This document shows, in pieces, positions 58,906 through 64,000 of a stretch of 64,000 bases of DNA. Below the pieces are notes generated by a model, which was not told the origin of the DNA, made no database searches, and worked only from the letters and a program-made list of their open reading frames with translations. Source of the DNA: Taxillus chinensis. Lineage: Eukaryota > Streptophyta > Magnoliopsida > Santalales > Loranthaceae. Within the stretch, counting starts at the first letter, position 1; every line of letters starts with the position of its first letter. Where the stretch lies: NCBI GenBank assembly GCA_023512835.1, contig CM042091.1:18989506-19053505 (forward strand). The letters are read 5' to 3'. A program made the translations under genes and the position numbers.

Positions 58906-59339
58906 AGGATTTTTAGGTTTAGGGTTCTCCTTTTGGCTAGCCACCGCAGCCGTTGCAGAGAGAGAGAGAGAGGGAAGGAGAGCTTCTGGTTGCTGCCGGA
59001 GCATCTTGCGTGGGTGGACGGCGTCCAGCATGGGAACGAGAAGGATTTTCTTTGAGGTAAGGGTTCTGTCTTCTTGTATCCAATCCGGGGTTAGGCCCTG
59101 CGGTAGCTTGACTGTTGAGTTATAGTGTTGTATATATATTATATATATGTAAATTCATATAGGTGTGACCTCCTATATAAATATTGGCCTTCAATGGCAT
59201 ATTGTTGTGTTTGATATTAAGCCTGTGTGGCTACGCATGTTAAGTGTTTAGTTTTAATCATGTGTGGCTGGGTTTCTGAGCCTGTGATTGTATGCACGCT
59301 AAGTGTTTGATGTTATGCCTGTGTGATTTTGCGGATTAT

Positions 59340-59730
59340 GTGTTTGATGTTGGCCTATATGGCTAAGCCTGAGAGGCTATGGATATGTTAGCCTATGTGG
59401 CTAAGCCTGAGAGGCTGTGGATATGTTAGCCTATGTGGCTAAGCCTGAGAGGCTGTGGATATGTTAGCCTATGTGGCTAAGCCTGAGAGGCTGTGGATAT
59501 GTTAGCCTATGTGGCTAAGCTTGAGAGGCTGTGGATATGTTAGCCTATGTGGCTAAACTTGAGAGGCTATGGATATGCTGGCCTATATGGCGCCTGAGAG
59601 GCTGTGGATATGTTAGCCTATGTGGCTAAGCTTGAGAGGCTGTGGATATGTTAGCCTATGTAGCTAAACCTGAGAGGCTGTGGATATGCTGGCCTATATG
59701 GCGCCTGAGAGGCTGTGGATATGTGAGCCT
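59340..59730 (+). repeat. 38-bp minisatellite in the gypsy 5' LTR
   Basis: About ten copies of a 38-bp unit (gttagcctatgtggctaagc, then ctgagaggctgtggata). Later copies vary (cttgagagg, ctggcctatatggcgcctg). It lies downstream of the TATA box, so it would be transcribed. Confidence 0.93.
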
Positions 59731-60260
59731 GTGTGGCTATGGTAACGGTTGTACCTGTACTGTGACTTGTGGATTGATACTCAACTGTGGAATATAACCT
59801 GCTTATATCTTATTCTCACTACACGACACCTGTGCACATTCTCATGTAGATGCTAGGAACATGAGATGGGTTGGGGAGACATGATCCCTACTGAGCTATG
59901 GTTGCTCACCCCTCCTACTTTGATGTGTTTTCTTTCAGGAACCTGTAGGCGTTAGGTGGGACCCCAAGGTGGAAGACTGTATTTGTTTTATTGTTTCTTT
60001 TTAATTATGTTATTTTGTGGGTACCGTTGTAGCCCTAGTAGGGAGAATGGTTTTTACGGTAAGAAAGACATGTTGTTTGGTTGTAAACATTGTGGTTTGA
60101 ATTTTAATAAAGACATTTGATTTATAACTTTGTGAGTATCTGTTGTGATCATGTACGCTGTCCTGCGAGGGATGTTTCATATCTACCCCTTGCCTACCGG
60201 GTGGGTTAAGGGAAGTCACGAACCGGTTTTCTCAGGTTGGAAATCCGTGGCGTGACAGTA

Positions 60261-60272
60261 TGGTATCAGAGC
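60261..60272 (+). other. Primer-binding site of the right-end gypsy
   Basis: tggtatcagagc, complementary to the initiator-Met tRNA 3' end, three bases after the 5' LTR. Confidence 0.92.
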
Positions 60273-60726
60273 ATGGTCTAGTTGGCCTAGGGTAGTGGGT
60301 GGATCTAGTTATCTTGAGTCCTTTGGAGGAGCCTAGAGGGACGTGCCTGATCAACATGGTCCTCTTTGAACCTCTAAGGTGTACTTGGGGTAGTCCAAAC
60401 CAGAGGTAGGATTTGCATGCATTGGCATTAGGGCACTAGTTGCATTTGTTGTTTGTGTGCTAAACTGTGTAAAGAAGTGGATGACGATAGTAAGTGTGAA
60501 ATGTGCAACTCTGAGTTATCATGAAATATCTTGAGCATGACAAGAAAATGTACTAGTGTTATTTGAACTGTGTGCTTGTGGAATTGATGCATGTACAATG
60601 TGACTCCATGAGAACTAGAATGTGTGTAATGTGTGTGCTGATTGAATTAATGAATGGGGTAGAGGTAGTGACGCGATAGATTATGAACGCATTTGACGAT
60701 TGTCTTTCTTACCTCGTGTAGTAAGA

Positions 60727-61860
60727 ATGCCACCGAGGAGAGAGACACGTGCGTCCGGGGCAGTGGCTGATGAGTCATCTTCCCATTAGGGTCCGGGTGC
60801 GGGGCAGTCCACTGGAGGACATGCACTGTTGTTGGCATAGCTGCGAGAGGGCATCCGATTGGAAGTCCAAGAGCTGAGGGAGGGTATCCGGCAAGAGGTT
60901 CGAGAGGAGGTGCGTCGTGAGATGGCAGCACAACAGGTGGTGCCACCACCACCACCAGTGGGGGAGCTGCCTCGTGAGTGTGAGAGTTCGTTGGGTGGCA
61001 ACCCGATTCGTGCAGGGGATGATGTGGTGACAAGGTTCCGAAAGGAACAACCTCCAAGGTTCAAGGGAGAAGGGGATCCCATGGTAGCTGAGCATTGGTT
61101 GAGGCAGATCGAGCACGTATTCTCCTTTCTCCTACCCCGGGAGGAGGATAAGGTGAGGCTGTCCATTCGGCAGCTGGAGGGGAATGCTTTGGAGTGGTGG
61201 CAGAGTGTTGCGGGAAGCCGTGCAGTATGGTACATGATGTGGGACGAGTTTTTACAGCTCTTTCATGATGAATTTTTCCCCGAGTCGTTGAGGTGGCAAA
61301 AGAGGGAGGAATTCGGCAGTCTGAAGCAGGGATCGAAAACAGTGCCCGAGTATGAGCGAGAGTTTCGAAGTTTGAGTAGATTTGCTCCTGAGATGGTGGC
61401 AAGGGAGGACCTGAAGGCCCACAAGTTCACTTTGGGCCTTAGGCTAGCCCTTAGGCAAAGGGTGGCGATCTTGCGCTTGAGAACTTATACTGAGGTTGTA
61501 GAGACGGCTCGTATCGCTGAGAGGGAGCTGGATGATGAGAGGCAGGCCCATCAGGGTCGCTAGTTGAAGGGTGGATCTGAACGTGATTCGGGGCCCAAGA
61601 GGTCCAAGATAGAGGAGAGAGATAACAGTTCCTTCCGCGACAGGGGACAGTCATCGGTGAACCTAGGGAGGACTACCTTTGGCGGCAGTAGGCAGGGCGG
61701 TTTAGCAGGAGGTCTTCCCAGCGATTGTCATTGCTGTGGGGAGCAAGGCTACTTCAAGAGGGAGTGTCCAAAGAAGAACTGGTGATGCAATAGATGTGGA
61801 TGAGAGGGCCATTTGAGCCGAGTTTGCCGGAGTGGTAACAGGAGAGTTGGCGGCATGGCA
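60727..61860 (+). pseudogene. gypsy gag with nonsense mutations
   Basis: One frame from ATG 60727 (MPPRRETRASGAVADESSSH) continues through TAG codons at 60787, 60838 and 61561 and TGA codons near 61783 and 61798. The retrotransposon gag domain is clear: FRKEQPPRFKGEGDPMVAEH, WLRQIEHVF, LEGNALEWWQSV, FHDEFFPESLRWQKREEF and GSKTVPEYEREFRSLSRFAP. The first zinc knuckle has lost its histidine (CHCCGEQGYFKREC); the second (CNRCG, stop, EGHLSRVC) carries a stop. All stops lie in one frame, so point mutation rather than frameshift caused the decay. Confidence 0.9.
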
Positions 61861-62016
61861 TCCAGCACGAGGAGTGATGCCAGTTTTTGTGCACCAACAG
61901 AGAGACCAGCTCGCCAGTGGCAGGCTAGTCAGGCAGGATCGAACCAGACCCGACCTCAGGGGAGGCCGGAGCAGCAGTAGAATGAAGCTGGAGGCAGCCA
62001 TGGCGGGAACTGTCCA

Positions 62017-64000
62017 GTGGGTGAGCCGACCAGTGGCACGGGCAAGGGGAGGGTGTTTGCGCTGAATACCACACCCCAGGAGGAGGCTGAGCTACCACCT
62101 CTACCGGCGGAGGGTGGGGCAGGACCATCGGTAGTTAGAAGTACCCTTTTGATTTCTCGTATGCTTGTTTCAGCTCTTTTTCATACGGGTGCGTCTTGTT
62201 CGTTTGTTGCTGAACTTCTGATTGAGGGGTTGGGATTAACATGTGATGAGGCAGAGAGGCCCCTATCAGTGGAGTCACCGGTAGGGGGTATAATTGAGGT
62301 GCAGCGCTTCTGTCGTGACTGTGTGTTAACTATAGGGGATGTGGAGCTTAGTTTCGATTTGTACGTGATGCCCTTGCGTACATTTGACCTGATCTTGGGT
62401 ATGGATTGGCTTATGGCTTTCCAGGCCAAGATAGATTGTTATCGGCGGCGTGTATCCTTCGTGACACCTGCAAGGACTTCTTGCACCCTACAGGGGGAGT
62501 GGGATTATGAGGCGAGTCGGGTTGGGCCAGTGTTGGACCAGTGGGGTGCCATAACCCACAGGTTGGCAGCCCTGACCTTTGTTGAGGAGGGAAAAGTGGA
62601 AAAGGGAGTGTGGCTAGCAGTTGTTGACCAATTTCAGATTGTTTTTCCCGACCAGTTGAGGAGTTTACCTCCTAAGAGAAGTGTGGAGTTCACCATTGAG
62701 TTGATACCGGGGATTAGGCCAATCTCCCAAGTAGCATATCGTATGGGACCAGCCAAGTTGAGGGAGCTTCAGAGGCAAATAGAGGAATTGGTGGACCAGG
62801 GGTATATTAGACCGAGTACCTCACCCTGGGGTGCTCCGGTGCTTTTTGTGAAGAAGGCAGATGGCACGCTTCGCCTCTGCATTGACTACAGGAAGCTAAA
62901 CTCGATGACTGTGAAAAACAAGTATCCGTTGCCTCGGATAGATGACCAGTTTGACCAGTTGAGTGGGGCTCAGTGGTTTTCCAAGATAGATCTGTGATCG
63001 GGGTATCACCAGTTAAGGGTTAAGGAGGAGGACATCCCTAAGACGGCCTTTCAATGCATGTATGGGCATTATGAGTGGGTAGTGATGCATTTCGGGCTCA
63101 CTAATGCACCAGCAGTGTTCATGCATTTGATGTACCAGGTCTTTGCTCCATACCTGGACTCTTTTGTGGTAGTGTTTATAGACGATATCTTGGTATATTT
63201 CAAGACGGAGAGGGAGCATGTAGAGCATTTGGCAACAGTGTTGCAAACCTTGAGGGACTAACAGTTGTTTGCTAAGTTTAGCAAATGTGAGTTTTGGATG
63301 CAGGAGGTTCATTTCCTCGACCATGTAGTGTCAGCTGAGGGAGTTAGAGTGGACCCAGCTAAGATTGGCGAGGTATTATCGTCATTTTGTAGAGGGATTC
63401 TCCCGTTTAGCGGCTCCTATGACGGCATTGACTAGGAAGGGAGTGAAGTTTGAATGGAGGGACACGTGTTAGCAAGCATTTGAGACTCTCAAAACCCGTT
63501 TGACCACTGCACCTATGTTGAGGTTACCTAGGGAGGATATCCCATATGAGGTGTATTGTGATGCATCTAAGATTGGTTTGGGGTGTGTGCTTATGTAGGA
63601 GCACAGTGTGGTAGCTTATGGGTCGAGGCAGCTGAAATCTCATGAACAGAATTACCCTACTCATGATCTTGAGTTGGTGGCTGTCATCTTTGCCTTGAAA
63701 AGTTGGCAGCATTACCTTTTGGGAGAGAAGTTTGTGGTGTTCTCAGATCGCAAGAGCCTTCAGTACATCTTTACTCAGAAGGACTTGAATTTGAGGCAGA
63801 GGAGATGGGTGAAGTATTTACAGACCTTTGAGTTTACTCTTGCCTATACCCCGGGCAAGGGCAATGTTGTGGCTGATGCGCTGAGTAGAAAGGGGAAAGC
63901 TGAGGTGGCCATGAGAGAGTGGAAGCTGCTGGAGCAGTTGGCGATGTTGCAGTTGCAGCATATTGCTCGTGATGGTGGGATAGTCCTGAGTCCTATTGTT
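62017..64000 (+). pseudogene. gypsy protease, reverse transcriptase and RNase H (broken)
   Basis: Same frame as gag. The protease reads [10 protein letters not shown], with the catalytic DTG changed to [65 protein letters not shown] and an intact [16 protein letters not shown] at 62995 (after SKIDL) and a stop near 63259 interrupt it. Near 63360 a deletion joins VRVDPAKI to a later [17 protein letters not shown] in another frame. RNase H: PYEVYCDASKIGLGCVLM, TAG, EHSVVAYGSRQLKSHEQNYP, THDLELVAVIFALKSWQHYL, FSDRKSLQYIFTQKDLNLRQ, RRWVKYLQTFEF and GKGNVVADALSRK. Confidence 0.9.

Larger units (their letters stand above)
58397..60257 (+). repeat. 5' LTR of the right-end gypsy
   Basis: TGTAATGACCCGTG...CGTGGCGTGACA. 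Same family as the solo LTR at 15784-17612 (reversed). Likely promoter elements lie near 58890 (gtctatataagagg), followed by a GA-rich and then gene-leader-like stretch. Confidence 0.88.
58397..64000 (+). mobile_element. Ty3-gypsy retrotransposon (left part, family E, runs off the window)
   Basis: 5' LTR 58397-60257 (1861 bp), PBS at 60261, gag from 60727, two CCHC knuckles, protease, RT and RNase H, reaching the start of the pre-integrase region at the window end. The integrase and 3' LTR are not visible. The long LTR and gag type suggest a chromovirus (Tekay/Del-like) lineage; the chromodomain would be beyond the window. Many nonsense changes and an RT-RNase H deletion make this copy non-autonomous. 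If intact, its target duplication should be gacat (58392-58396). Confidence 0.92.

Noticed and set aside
59340..59730. CRISPR-like array or protein repeat
   Set aside because: It is a contiguous 38-bp minisatellite with no spacers. It has no long open frame.

Overview
The window looks like nuclear DNA of a flowering plant. It has two receptor-kinase genes with plant-type introns, AT-rich intergenic DNA, many microsatellites, and a dense pile of plant-type LTR retrotransposons (Ty1-copia, Ty3-gypsy, TRIM-like and solo LTRs). I cannot name the species. I saw no bacterial operon, CRISPR array, tRNA or rRNA gene. Only two genes look like functional host genes, one near each end.

Layout: (1) 1-2961, + strand: 3' part of an IMK2-like leucine-rich-repeat receptor kinase whose kinase domain lacks the usual catalytic motifs. 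(2) 3873-4962: a hAT-like miniature element with a second hAT-like element inserted in it; both have 8-bp target duplications. (3) 6009-9748: a decayed copia element that has lost its integrase. (4) 10519-14154: a 3.6-kb solo LTR, probably Tat/Ogre-like. (5) 15784-17612: a minus-strand gypsy solo LTR. (6) 18662-33430: a minus-strand gypsy remnant (element A) whose pol gene was cut by later insertions. Inside it, solo LTR B (21129-29454) holds solo LTR D1 and a SIRE-like copia solo LTR (24872-29302). The copia LTR in turn holds a tandem TRIM array with four LTRs and three internal domains (24893-27719). (7) 34018-38580: two more solo LTRs. (8) 39084-48487: a copia element whose 5' LTR was split by a gag-pol-less LTR element (39178-43628). 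(9) 48730-50330: a minus-strand gypsy integrase remnant. (10) 51826-55209, minus strand: a complete two-exon MIK2-like receptor kinase. (11) 55260-57194: LTR-like remnants and a repeat-rich, promoter-like stretch. (12) 57195-58396: a gypsy LTR truncated by the last element. (13) 58397-64000: the left part of a gypsy element (5' LTR, PBS, gag, protease, RT, RNase H) that runs off the window.

How it fits together: matching target duplications allow the order of many insertions to be read directly, so the window is a layered record of transposition, LTR-LTR recombination and mutational decay between two receptor-kinase genes. I did not find a convincing new enzyme system. The most unusual items are the four-level nest, the tandem TRIM, the MITE-in-MITE pair, the very long solo LTR, and LTRs of one family that each carry a different minisatellite. 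Family names rest on recognisable motifs, since no database search was possible.
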